The position numbers were made by a program, and so were the translations under genes. Source: Voacanga thouarsii (lineage: Eukaryota > Streptophyta > Magnoliopsida > Gentianales > Apocynaceae). From it: a stretch of DNA of 64,000 nt. Positions 23,773 through 35,808 of the stretch are shown here, piece by piece (positions within the stretch are counted from its first letter, which is position 1; the number at the start of each line of letters is the position of its first letter). The notes beneath the pieces were generated by a model, which had not been told where the DNA came from, made no database searches, and worked only from the letters and a program-made list of their open reading frames with translations. The stretch spans positions 4,270,001-4,334,000 of the forward strand of contig JANUWF010001109.1 in assembly GCA_026120185.1 (NCBI GenBank), given 5' to 3'.

Positions 23773-24421
23773 TTGCATTCTGTCAGTTGTTGCTATCTGC
23801 ATTTCTTTGCAAACATTATGGAGTTATACAATGGCATGCCTTCTGAATTTCAATTAATTGGTAAGCCAAGTATTCATCCATTCATATCTGAAACCATAAT
23901 ATTGTCCACTACACAATTACAGTTACAAAAAGTTTACTATGGTTTACCTGATAGAAAAGCAAATAGGATTCGAATGATTTTGAGATCTAGAACGTATGAT
24001 TTTGATGAGTATGTTGAGGTTTTTATTTCAATATCTACAACCATGAGCAGGGATGGTGTTTCCTACTACAATTGGTGGATAGAGTCACATTCTTTAGTTT
24101 AAATGATCCTTGCATACAACATCCATTAACTGTTATGTTTTGAGTGAAGAGTATCTTAGAGTTGGAGAAACTGAGAGGAAAATGGTTTCGTTTGTGAAAT
24201 TCTATAAACCTTTTGTTGTTGCTATTATTAAATCTCAACTGGAGTATTATATCTATAAGGATCTGTTCAAAGGATTTACTGGCAAATACAAATTGCAATT
24301 GCCAATATACGCTGAAAATGTGATTTGCCTCTACCATGACATTGGTAAAGTTCAAATTGAAGGTCCTTCAGCTACTAGTGCAGAGATTGTTAACATAGGA
24401 AGTCGAATGATAGTACAATGA
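23773..24421 (+). pseudogene. unrecognised gene fragment inside Helitron, weakly B3-like
   Basis: Two overlapping frames read as one broken protein. 23773-24102 holds MELYNGMPSEFQLIGKPS...YYNWWIESHSLV; 24110-24421 holds RKMVSFVKFYKPFVVAIIKS, YIYKDLFKGFTGKYKLQLP and NVICLYHDIGKVQIEG. The second half has the strand pattern of a plant B3 DNA-binding domain (FVKFY...L-x-I-x-x-x-F-x-x-F...V-x-L...G), but the match is weak and made by eye. The frame runs opposite to the Helitron genes, so it could be a captured host fragment. I do not claim a function. Confidence 0.3.
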
Positions 24422-26965
24422 ATGGAGATTTATCGAATAAGAGATTAAGGTTGGAATAAAGGTTGATAGTTGATGGATGATTGATTGTTTGATTATGTTT
24501 TGCAATGTGGTTTAGTATCAGTAATGGAGATTACGGGACATGAGTTTTGTTATGTTGAGCATTTTCATATATTTCAAATTGGTTTGGTTATTAACAAAGA
24601 TTTATGTGTTCTGTCAACATTTAAATACTGTTGTTATATGTGTGCACTGTTATATTTTCAGATATTGTAATTGATGCAGATGATCTTTTTATGTCATAGG
24701 CTATAGTAACAGGAATAGAGTTGAAATGTTGACATGTTTGATGATTTATCTTTGCGACATGTATTTGTTATAGTTGAAGAAAATAATTTTGCTTCCTTGA
24801 TGAAGTTATGTACAATCTGGCTGCAATAAACACTGGGAAGTATCAATTCAGTAGAGTATAGTATGTACCAATAATTAATTCATATTTTAGTGCCAACATA
24901 TCGTTGTTGTTTTCCTTATCATTTGTTTATCTTTTTGCAGGGATGTTGCAGAATTGATATCAATAGATAAATGAGCATGTTTGGAAGGTGAAGATGATGG
25001 TTATTGCTCTATTAAGCCTAAAGTTGGAAACAACAAAACTGAATTTTCCATGAAAGAATATTGAGTCAGCTATTATAGAATTGGATTTTTAAAGTTATAG
25101 AAATCAAATTATTTCATCTTGTAAATATTCACAGACTACTTCATGTACATCGATGCCTCAGATATTTTGGCAGTCGTGATATGAATGGAAATGTTTGATC
25201 TATTTGTTTTTGAAATGTCATGATACGAAATCCATTACATTTGTATATAGTAACAAATATGAATGGAAATGCTTGTTGTTGAATTTCAGAATATATTTGG
25301 TTTTGCTATTTGGATTTTAGCACTTTTTATTTTATAAGGTTCATGTAAATAGACAAATGTAATTAGCAAATAATATATAGTTATAATTTGTCTAACCAAA
25401 TTAATATATTCATATTCCTTTGTATATTCAGGATTTCAGAATAAGAAAAGAAATCTACTGCTGGAAAATTGATCCAAACTCACATTATCTAAAGTTATTT
25501 GTGGTGATTGATGCTACTACTATCACCCTATTAGTTTCCCCCACTATCACCAGTACTTTAGATGCTAGTAAACTGATCCAAACTCACCTTGCCTAACCTT
25601 CAACACAAAGATATTTGCGGCAAGTAGTGCTACTACCATCATCCCATTGGTTTCCCTACTATAACCAGTACTTGAGACACGCACTGTCACTAGCATATTT
25701 TGTGACTTTGCATCTGATTAAATAGAAAATATTTCCCTATATTGTTGTCACATAACATAGCCATGTAGGAGCAATTGCTAATGCATAAGGTCTTGCAGTC
25801 GTTTGTGAATGATTTTTTTCCTATACACTATGTAGTACCAAGAACATTAATTTTTGTCATGACGTCAATATTTGAGATAGCTAATGTATCATAGTCCAAG
25901 ATTAAATCCTAGGATTCCAAAGACAACTTAAAGAAATGAAATCAATTATCGTGAACGAAAAGTTGGGCATATATGCACTAAAGCATAACAAAGAAATGCA
26001 GAATTCTTGCCAGGAAATTAGTTATGGCAAAATTGTTCAAGGAAAGTACGTTGTTGTTCCCATGGAGGCCACCAACTTTCAATTCATTGAATGTAATCTT
26101 TTTTGTTTTTTTTTTTCCAATTTCTACACAAAATACAAATTCCATGAAAGGAATTTTGTTACAAATTGTTCATTTATTCTAATCTAGCTATAGAATCAAT
26201 AATTTATTGTGCATCTATGGTCATTTATTGTTCTAATCAACATTCATCGTGCTATCTAGCACCCTATATTATGAATTTTTTTTTGCAGCTTCTCTCTATA
26301 TATGACTTTTAGAATTAATGTTCTGGCAAGGCAAAACTGCAATATCTTTTAGCTTATGGATGTGATCGTCATCCAATTCATTCTCTATTCTCGACTCTTA
26401 CTTGCTCTCATTTCTAATCTGAATGAAGTCTTTTAGATCCAGGAAGAGTAAAAACTGGTCAAGAAGATAAGATTGCAATTTCAGAATCTGATAAAGTAAA
26501 TAAAGCAAATGACTAACAAAGGAATGTCTCAGAACATGCAGTAACTGTGTTTTAAAAAAACAAATACAAAATTGTTTATCATTGAAATAGTTACATGAAA
26601 AACAAATTCAATAGAAGGGATGAGGAATGAATCAAAAGACTGATGTCTCTAAATCATATCATCAATCATATGAGCTCCAACAATGGCAAGGGTCTTTTTT
26701 AAAATTTCTATGACTATAGCATGAATAGAAGGGGAAAATGTATCATTGTTTGTGTTTCATTGCCAAGTTTTTCCCTTAGTGATCATAGTTAGCAATGCCA
26801 ACAAATGCATTTGCATCAATTAAAATATATCATTACTTTACCAAGACAAAGTACTAAATGGTTATTGATTAAAACAATAAGTAAATGATATATCTTAGCT
26901 TATAGCATACCTGACATAATGAAATTTACTTCTGATATTTAGCCAGGAAAGCAACAAACCATAAC
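24422..26965. other. AT-rich Helitron interior without recognisable genes
   Basis: Short frames (24485-24670 and 25936-26187, plus strand) show no recognisable domain. An imperfect tandem repeat of about 105 bp occupies about 25468-25680. The rest looks like unconstrained or intronic sequence. Confidence 0.45.
25468..25680. repeat. ~105-bp imperfect tandem repeat
   Basis: Two adjacent units each contain TGATCCAAACTCAC, GCTACTACYATCA(C/T)C and TTAGTTTCCCCCACTATCACC or its variant, with CCAGTACTT near each end. Clearly diverged copies. Confidence 0.75.
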
Positions 26966-29900
26966 TGTAATACCCCGTATTAGACCACATTTAGTAAGTG
27001 GGGAAAAGTCATGCATGTCACATTGTTTTATACTGCACTTGGTGATTTGAACTATTTTCATGAAAATACCAACTTGTTGTCGTATGAATTAATTTGTTTT
27101 GAAGTGGTCGTGTCATTGAAGTTAGTTGAGTTTTATTTTATTAAGAAGAATTTATTAGAATGAGGATGGAGCAAGTGAGTAGGAATTAAGGAATTTTATT
27201 AGGAGAATATCTACCAAGAACTAGTGTGGATTAGTGGATAAAGCTTGGAATTTAATTCTTGATGGCCTTGAGTTCGACTCTTAGCTACTTCAAATTCGTT
27301 CCTTTCTTTTGTTTTCTTCTTCCCTAACTTTCTTTCCACTTGGCCGAAGCACCCTAGAGTTGCCGCCACCTTGGAACCAATTTCCTAAAAATTAGGAGTG
27401 TGATTTATCTTGGGAATTATTATATAAAATATTTGAGAATAAATTAAATTTTATTCCTAATATCTTATCATAATCTTTTAGAGAATTTTAAATATTATTA
27501 GTCTAGATTTTAAAAGATATATTTAGGTAATATATTAGGAGATAGAATATGTGAAAATCTATAGGTATTATGTTATGTGGTAGCTGCCACTTTTTAAGGG
27601 ATAAACCTCCATGTTTTAATTTTCTTTATATAATTTAAAAAAAAGAAAAGAAATAAAAGGATAAAGTTTGGATTTTAAATGAAATAATTATCTCTTGGAT
27701 AAGATGATGATTTTTGAAAATTTAAGAAGGAAAAGGAAGAAGAATTCAGTAGCTTCAAGGAAGTAGGAAACCAGAATTTTCTCTCAATATAACTATTTAT
27801 TAGCTATTTACTCAAATTAAAATAAGGAATTAATTAAATTATTTCTTAAATAGATAACCTAGTTTCTTCACCAAATATTCTGGAAAATTGCATCAAAGTT
27901 GCCGCCACCCTTGGAGCAAATATAATTCAAATCAAACTCTCTAAAACCTAGCTAGGGTTGTCCAAGAAAACCTTAATCAACTAGGACTTTGTTTTAGCCA
28001 AAAGAATAACAGAATTTTCCCCTCCAATTCCTTTAGAATTTTGTCCAAAAACCAGCCTTATTCTGCACGAAATCCTCAGCAAAAACCTGCACAAAAATTC
28101 TTCTAACTAGCAAGCAAAATATAGCTACACAAAGGTTTCTTTTTCTTCTCTTGTTTCGCCACTTTAGAGACCAAAACCAATCAGATTTCTTCACTCATTC
28201 TGTCCAGATTTTCCTCCCACTTTCTGTCCAAAATTTTGGGCATTCTAAGCTGCAAAAATACAGTAGAATCAGTCCTAGACTCCTGACCAATTTCGGCACC
28301 CATAGAACAGCTAAAGCTATCCAACTTTTCTCTTGTAATCAAGACTCCAAAGCAAGACCAAAAATCCTTCAAAAATCGAAACCTAAAACCCTAGCCTTTT
28401 ATATTAGCAAACCAAAAAAATCTCCACCCTTTCAGCCCCTCAAACTCACGAAAAAACCAGCATTCAACCAGCTCCAAAATTCGGCCAGCCTATTCCAAAA
28501 CCAAAGCCAAAAATCGAATCTCTCTGCAAGGTAATTAATCTTCAACCCTTCTATTCAACCCCTACTCTATTCTTTTCCTTTTCTCTACCTTAAATCATGT
28601 CCATAAGGGACTGATTTTACCTAATCTTTGGTGAGACTTGATCAACGCCATCCAAGCGATCCAAACTCTTCAACCATTGATCAACCTCGAGCTAGTCAAC
28701 AAGGAGTTGTCGTGTTTTAAGTCTAAATCGCTAAGAGGTAATCAAGATCCTATATTTATTGATTTAAATGGTCTTAAACTTCAGAATATTGGCTTAAGGA
28801 TGACTATGGAGTCTAGTATGAAAGTATGAATATATTAGATTGATGAGCATGTTGGTGAAAGCTATAGACAAAGTATGTATGAGATAGGATATTGATGCAT
28901 CTTGTCATGATGAATCTAGATCCATGCTAAATAGGCAAAAGATGAGATCTTTTAATGTTTATGGGGGTTATGTATGATGATTTTATGTTAGTTAATATGG
29001 AAGTTGTCATGTGATGAGTTGATTTAGATCAATGCATGGTTATGATCAATAGAATAGTAAAGGAAAGTTATACATGCGATCTATTGAATTAAATACCATG
29101 AATGAACTAGGTGATTAATGAGATCACGGAGAGTCATATTGTATGAGATAGTGGATGGAACGATTGAATCCTAATTGTGGGATTATTTACTCTAGATAAG
29201 GAAGGAGTGGAAAGTAGAGCAATCGATTGAGTGGGATTTAGCTGTGATTTATCCAGGTAAGTCCTTGCATAAACTCTTTTTATTAAATGCTTGTGGTGGC
29301 AAGTCAAATGTTGTAAAGCTTTGTGAAGCTATTGTTGAACTATGATTACTTGGGTTGTAAACGCGGATGTTTATTCTCTAAAATGGTTTTGGCAAACTAA
29401 TGATTTTATCAAGAACACTATTCTTTCTCCTAAATTTTTAGAAAAATTTTCTAAAGAAAACCACGTTTTACAAAGCCAAGATATGAAAATATTTTGAATC
29501 AAGAATTGACGGATATGTTCGTTGAATACTCAATAAGGGTAGGCTAACAATACTAGTCTTGGAGGGCTTGAGTGAGTCTTTTGGCAGGTAGCCACCTCCA
29601 GAAGATAAGCTCTGCTTGAAAGGCGGCAGTATTGATTGGTCAGGCCGATCCGAACTAGCATTTTTACCTGGTAAGGTATTATTTTCCCGGCATGAACACC
29701 CGAATGGTTTTGTTGGGTGAAGAGATGGAGGAGTATCTTACCCGGTGGGCTGTACACTCACCTTGATCAGAACGCCCAACGTGTGGTAATCTAGTCCAGG
29801 CAAGGTGCACAAAGTGTGGTGCCTTGATCGTTTTCTTACCATGGAGCCCAAAGTATAGTGACATGACTGTTTTTTCGAGTGGATGATTTATTTTGTACAA

Positions 29901-30355
29901 AGTGTGACAATGAAAAAACTCCACTCCTTGCAAAGTGAAATTATTTATGACTTGCCAAATTTTTCTGCAAATGTTTTCAGCTATGCATACACGAACTGTT
30001 CAAAGTACCATGTGCACACACAGGACTTACTGAGATTTAATCTCACACTGTTTTAAGTCATGTTTTCAGAAGATAGATTGTGTTGAGCAAGCGGGACTTG
30101 TGATAGTTGAAGCTTTTGTTAATTTTCATTATGTTTTAAGAGACAATTGTTGATTTAAGCTTCTAGATTGGATGTTTGTTTTTATTTAGTTTTGCTCCAG
30201 TTTGAGCCTGATGTAATGAGAGTTTTCCGTTATTTATTTAAGTTTGATTTCTTTGGTTTGTCTTTATATTTTATACCTCGTTTTAAAGACCCTTTGTCCT
30301 CCGGGACGGGGCGACATCCCCTCCCTTTTAGGATACGTAGTAGTGGGGTGTTACA
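26966..30355 (+). repeat. 3.39-kb solo LTR with ATAAC target duplication
   Basis: It begins TGTAATACCCC and ends GGGGTGTTACA, inverted termini of 11 bp with one mismatch. It is flanked by ATAAC at 26961-26965 and 30356-30360. TG..CA ends with a 5-bp duplication define an LTR. The absence of gag, pol or a second LTR makes it solo. Such TGTAACACCCC-type termini and multi-kb LTRs are known from Ty3/gypsy chromoviruses of the Tekay/Del group, but that family call is inference. Frames at 28151-28534, 29530-29933 and 30168-30445 are not recognisable genes. Confidence 0.85.
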
Positions 30356-30360
30356 ATAAC

Positions 30361-31294
30361 TCACAGATAATTGACATAAGCCACGAACATTGACCATCAT
30401 TATTTGGATGTATGATTCTCCATTGAAACCACAGCCTAAGTACAATCATACTAAGAGAAAGTAGGAGCCTAGATGATATATCAAGTTTGAAATTATGAAA
30501 TGACACATTTCGAAAATTATATCAACTATGTGCAATTTTTCCTAGGGAAAACAAATGTGTAAAATTTGGAAAGCTAATATAGTAAAATTTGGCTATGCAA
30601 GCTTCAATACCAATCAATGTTTGGCAATCTCAATGTGAATTTGTATCATTGAACTAATGAAAACCTAAGAAGGAGTAAGACATGATTTCAATTAGGATGT
30701 ATCATTTTCAAAATCCTCCTTCTTTGTCTATATACTTATGATGGTATTTAATCAAAAAACAAATAGACTATTTTAACACACTATATATCATCCATGAAAA
30801 TATTAAAAAGTTGTAAAGAAACTATTGCCAAGTGTAAACGAAGTAGATGAATTCACATATGCTCCAAATTTCCTAAAAACAAACAGCAAAACATGAATTT
30901 AACTACCGCAAATTGTTAGCGGAGGAAAATACGATGTGTTGTGAATGTGCTGTAATATAACTTACAACCATATTCTTCTTTTTATTATTCATTTTTATAA
31001 CAAAAAAAAAATCAACAATACCTATATACTCTGATATTGTTCAAAGTTACATCAAGCTGGTGTTATAATTTTTGAACACCTCTTAAGCTGAAGTTTTGCA
31101 GGTCTTCTACCATGTAATCCCTTAAAAAAAACATTAAAGGCTTGATATCTGATAGCTATTAAGAAACATCTACATGGACGAAAACAATCAGAGGATTTTC
31201 CATTATTCAAGCACATAAGGATTGAAACCTCTGCAAACAGGAACTTTAAAGCCAGCATAAAACAATAATCATACTTGTGCATTAGCAGGGATTC
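30361..31294. other. gap between solo LTR and RPA-side exons
   Basis: AT-rich. The minus-strand frame 31052-31282 (76 codons) has no recognisable content. Nothing else supportable is seen. Confidence 0.4.
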
Positions 31295-31478
31295 TCACCA
31301 TTGCCAATCTGAGACTGGTGCCTTCATTAAATCCTTAATCTTGTTGTCCTCATCAATCTTTCTGAAAGGAGAAGCATCCTTAACTTCGTCACTTGTCTGC
31401 AATGGTTTAGATTCAGGGAATGCTTCCAATCCATGTTGAAATCCATTTGATTTCGAATCACCAAATTGCAAGGAATCT
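31295..31478 (-). pseudogene. unrecognised exon-like frame
   Basis: On the minus strand an AG (AAATTAG) precedes an open stretch of about 60 codons. It includes DSLQFGDSKSNGFQHGLEAF and DEDNKIKDLMKAPVSDWQW, then a TGA at 31295-31297. Its codon use and acidic/basic mix look protein-like, in contrast to the flanks. It lies downstream of the RPA-like exons in the same orientation, so it could be a last exon of that gene or part of a captured host gene. I do not recognise the family. Confidence 0.35.
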
Positions 31479-31785
31479 CTAATTTAAAACCACAAAAAAT
31501 GTATTAAAATATATGTATAATTTATACTAAAAACAACCTGAGCAAGAAGAAAAATTTTTATCATTGTGTGTTTCATTATTAAGTACTCTGAATTGTGGTC
31601 ATTGTCAGCAGTAAATAACTGGAAGCAAATATCCAAAAATTTGAGGCTTGTATATTGCCATTACAATCCATAGTCTAACAATATTATTTACAATCTAAAG
31701 TCTACCAATACTAAGTCTACTATAACATTTATTGTACAAAAAACCAAATCCAAGGTTATTATTATTCTGTCTTCTCCATTGTCAT

Positions 31786-32137
31786 TTTTGAAATTCCTAT
31801 AGCAAAAGCTTCTTTCTTTTGTTTGTTGCTTCTGAATTCAAATCAAAGTCCTGTTTGCTGTCTCCACCAACTTGGGATTTGTTACACAAAAGTGAATATT
31901 TAGTTGAAATGGCAGGATGATTGTCAAAGTTACATAATAGATGTGGCTATTCATACCGTGCACACCCTATTTTTTCTTTTTTCTTTTCTTACTGGTTTGG
32001 GATTTTAGTCTCTAGCATGTTCTCAATGTCTTTGTTTTCTTCAACTTTCGAGCATTTTTCAGATTCCAAAACAGCCTACAAATCATAATTTATATATGTT
32101 TTAGCAATTTTTCATTACTATATATTGTTATATATAC

Positions 32138-32219
<82 letters not shown>

Positions 32220-33300
32220 ATATGTATATATATATCACTATCACTACATGTAGATGTTTTTCACCTTTGAATGATGTTCAGTTTTGTTAATTCACCGTAA
32301 AATTTTCCCTTATTTGGCCATGTGTTTGTTCATTGAATTTGACCTAGCATATATAGGTTTTGCCAATTACATTCTTCAATGGTCCAAGGATAGCATCATC
32401 AATTCTTCGTATAATGTAGTGAGGAAGATCATAGCACATATTAAAGTAGTGTTCATATATCTTAAGTTATAGTAATGACATATTTGCAAACAAACAATTG
32501 GAAAAGCAATGAAATGTTACCTCGACCACTTTTTGAGCTAATTGAGTGTTTGTCAATCCCAGAATCCACTCAACATCTCTATCAAACAATATAAAACGTG
32601 CCTGCATAATGTGGTCAGCAACTATCACTACAATTCGGTATCTGTAAGGGAAAATTTTTAGAATATGTATTTGTTAACATGGTCACAATCTAAAAGCATC
32701 CATCGCATAAGGATAATCTTCTGTTCTGATACATAACTCACATGCGAATTTCTTCCCATACACTTTCATTTTTTCCTACATTTTATGTAGTTATTATATC
32801 TCCATCAATTGTATGTGTCAATGTCCAAGACCATAATGCAACTATAGTATGTCTTATCCTAAAGTAACAGCAAATTTGCAACAAAATTATATGGTTTATG
32901 CATCTACCACTCATTCTGTATCTAATTCAAGAACAATTCATAAAGTATTTTTGGACCAAACTATAGCAGTCTCTCTCCACTCCCGATAAGTTGGTTCAAT
33001 TCAGCCAAAGTTTTCTTATTTTGCTCATAATGTTGGTAGTTAACACCACATATGCAATATTCAACTCTATTACTATTTCTATTTTGTGATTTTCTTCACA
33101 CCTAATTAAACATTGAAAAGAGAAAAACACATTAATGTTCATGATATGGACTCATGATATGGACTGTGTTTCTATATATACTATTTTTGCAGGATAGAAA
33201 AAGTCTCATACATTTGTCGAAAGTTGTCGACCTCAGGTATTTGCAAGTCAGTATAGATCCTTGTTGTACTGCTGCTTGATATTGATGCATTTCTTTTATC
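31786..33300 (-). pseudogene. RPA70-like gene fragment (Helitron-borne)
   Basis: Replication protein A large-subunit-like proteins bind single-stranded DNA, and plant Helitrons often carry one. The clearest exon is 32521-32641. It is bounded by CTTACAG before and GTAACA after, and encodes YRIVVIVADHIMQARFILFD, then RDVEWILGLTNTQLAQKVVE, which matches the C-terminal OB-fold of RPA70. Further exons are suggested at 31993-32075 (VLESEKCSKVEENKDIENML, GTAAG donor), 31786-31875 (VGGDSKQDFDLNSEATNKRKK) and upstream near 33190-33290 (DLQIPEVDNFRQMYETFSIL). A TG/TA microsatellite sits in one intron. Whether the whole gene is intact was not established. Confidence 0.6.
32128..32235. repeat. TA/TG microsatellite
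   Basis: Compound run of TATATA and TGTGTG units (two TG blocks of about 30 and 10 bp between TA blocks), in an intron of the RPA-like gene. A shorter (TG)n run is at 33459-33485. Confidence 0.95.
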
Positions 33301-35494
33301 ATTCTTCATTATCATTGATGTAAAGATTCCAATCTGCATTGTCTAACTACTAAGAACCTCTGCACTTTGTATAACATTTGCATGTTCCCCCTACAATGTT
33401 ACTCGTAACTCCTTTCCACTGCATTTATAATTTAATTCAATTAGAAGTATATATATGCATGTGTGTGTGTGTGTGTGTGTGTGTATTAGCCTAAAGGACA
33501 TCAACTATAGCAAGACTTACTTGTTATCTTTAATTGTAATTAATGAACTGTAAATCAATTTGGTGTTCCATTCGAGACCTTTGTTCAATAGCTGACACTC
33601 CTGTAATCATGCCTATGACTTCTGGAAGGTGGGAAGGCGTGCAATAAATATATTCACAAAGCACTGTTGCCATAGCTGTAAAAAGTCTAACAAATACTTT
33701 TCATCTTGTGATCAGTACTTATTGCTATATACTAAATAGCAGTTCTGTTTCAACATTTGATGCAAATCACAAAGGCGAATTGAAAAAGTATGTTGCAGTT
33801 GTTTAATAACAGTTTTGTTTCGTAGCAGTTATGTTTCTTATTTCTCAGTATTTTTGTAGCAACCGTACACCATGAATCACGTATTAAAGTTTCATTCCAG
33901 GAACATACATTCATGGCTATCCTGTTTATGAATCATATACTATCATATCTCTTCAATGAATGCATTCAGATTTGCATAAATCAATTGCTATGCAGTAAGA
34001 ACTCTTTTTTTCTTTTTTAAACCTATATATATTCCCAGTTTATCAAAATACTTTTCAGTAAAGCTTTGTAATAATCAGCATTAATTATGAAATTGTAATT
34101 AAAGGGGTTTTTTTCTTGTCTAACATTCTATAATGTAAGCAAAAGGACATATGTGAAGGTGTGATGCCTAACAGATATTCATAGAATTATGCATAGTGTG
34201 CCTCAACAACCTATGCACATAAATGGTTGCTCCAATGAAGGGAATACTGCACAGATCATTAGTATGACACATCATCAATTGATGCTAAGAAATAAGGATT
34301 CCAACGAAAAATAGATAATTCATATATTCAAGATTGTTACCAACTAAAAGGCTAATGTCTCTAACCCAAGAATCAATCTATTCAAAGGAGAGCAATAGGA
34401 ATTTATGCCTTGGAATCTCCGATAAGTTCTCAATCACCTACTGTATGTATGTGCTTCCATCGATTAATATTTGTAACTCCTCACTCAATACCCTATAATT
34501 TGGCCTAGGGTTTTGAAGGCTAAATTTTTTCATCATGTAAAAATTGCCTCCTCAATACAATTCTAGAAAGTAGGAATAAATTTACTCCTAATAACACAAT
34601 GCTTCATGTTCTCCTACAAACAAATCAAATTCATTGTGAAAGCATATCTACTGATTTGTAATGTCAATTGATTCAAAACCAAAACAAAACACCAAAAACT
34701 CGAGGGCTTTACAGAAACAATACCAAAACCATTCGGGAAAAAAAAGAAAAAAAAAACTGATAATGGTTCATGGATTATACCTTTGCATCTAAAACAAAAA
34801 AAATCAATACTCATTAACTCTCCCGGTCTCTGAGCATTATGCATTTCCCACTTTCAAATAATTCCAAAGAGCACTCTTTTATCCTACTTTCCCTTCGTTA
34901 ATTCATTCAATGAGACATATTCAACATGCCCCCTTGCCATAGAAGTAGTGAAAAGACAAAAATCCTTTGCTCCGCTAACTACAGTACCCCCCTCACTTAT
35001 TTGTATAGTTAACAAAAACTATGTTTTCCCAGCTATGACACTTCTATGCCACCCCTCACATATTTATATATACTAACACATTCAAAGACTTTCATCAAGA
35101 AGGGCGAAGTTACCTGACCTTAAAGCCATTTCATCTGTCAGATACTGATTCATCTAAAGGAGAATTTACTTGACCCGAAAGCCATTTCATTTATTTGACA
35201 TTAGATAATTAGCTTAACAAATCAAGGAGGCTTAGAAAGCAACATGGTGGTTACGGAATCTGAAGGAGGTGTTTTTATGGAATTCTAGGATTTAAGCAAC
35301 ATTGAAAGCCACACGAATTCTGTTTGTAGAATCTACGTGTTGCCAACATGGAATCGAAGAGCCAACAAAGAAAGTGAGGATATGCTGGATTGTCTTCTGA
35401 AACAAATGGGAGCCGAAATCGCTGTGTGAAATGAAGCTAGTAAACAATGAAAGTCAACATGTAAAGCCGAAGGGAAAGAGAGGTTCATCTGGTT
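33301..35494. other. Helitron 5' interior, no gene resolved
   Basis: AT-rich with possible unrecognised upstream exons of the RPA-like gene. The minus-strand frame at 34614-34844 has no recognisable domain. Near 35107-35195 a short duplicated piece (ACCTGACC/ACTTGACC-YRAAAGCCATTTCATYT) occurs. Confidence 0.35.
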
Positions 35495-35660
35495 TTATCA
35501 ATCATATGCCACGTGTCAAGTTCTCTTTCAGTCTAAAGAACAAATGACAACACTAGAGGATTCCTCTACAACTTTTTGATCAATCATATGCCACATGTCA
35601 AGCTCTCTTTTAGTCTAAAGAACAAATGGCAACAATAGAGGATTCCTCTACAACTTATAT
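35495..35660. repeat. 83-bp tandem repeat next to Helitron end
   Basis: Two adjacent units, each with ATCAATCATATGCCACRTGTC, CTAAAGAACAAATGRCAACA and TAGAGGATTCCTCTACAACTT. The second unit ends exactly where the Helitron-like terminus begins. TAGAGGATTCCTCTA is a perfect palindrome apart from its centre base. Confidence 0.85.
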
Positions 35661-35667
35661 ATATAGA
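35648..35667 (-). other. candidate Helitron 5' terminus
   Basis: Minus strand: TCTATATATATAAGTTGTAG preceded by A. Helitrons begin with TC, commonly TCTATACTAYTATAAAAG-like, and insert after A. Orientation agrees with the Rep/helicase and RPA-like genes. Confidence 0.5.
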
Positions 35668-35808
35668 TTTGAAACTTCTAAAAAAAGTTTAATGTATGAT
35701 TATGGATAAATAATAAAAAAAATATTTGAGAATGAAAATGACAAAACTTTATTACTTTTCCTTTGTTGTTGGTTATCCAAAAAGAAAAAAAAAGTTTTAT
35801 TTTAAATA

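Larger units (their letters stand above)
18122..35667 (-). mobile_element. decayed Helitron with Rep/helicase and RPA-like genes
   Basis: On the minus strand, in order: a plausible 5' terminus at 35667 (TCTATATATATAAG preceded by A), RPA-like exons (about 33.3-31.8 kb), then the Rep/helicase gene (22.56-18.12 kb). Plant Helitrons typically carry these two genes. A 3.39-kb solo LTR is nested at 26966-30355, so the element itself is about 14 kb. The Rep/helicase part is certain. The assignment of the 35667 end to the same element is inference from orientation, since the 3' end was not located. Confidence 0.55.

Noticed and set aside
28151..28534. 127-codon frame in the 3.4-kb solo LTR
   Set aside because: Composition (K, S, Q, F rich) reflects pyrimidine/purine-biased LTR sequence; no domain and located between LTR termini.
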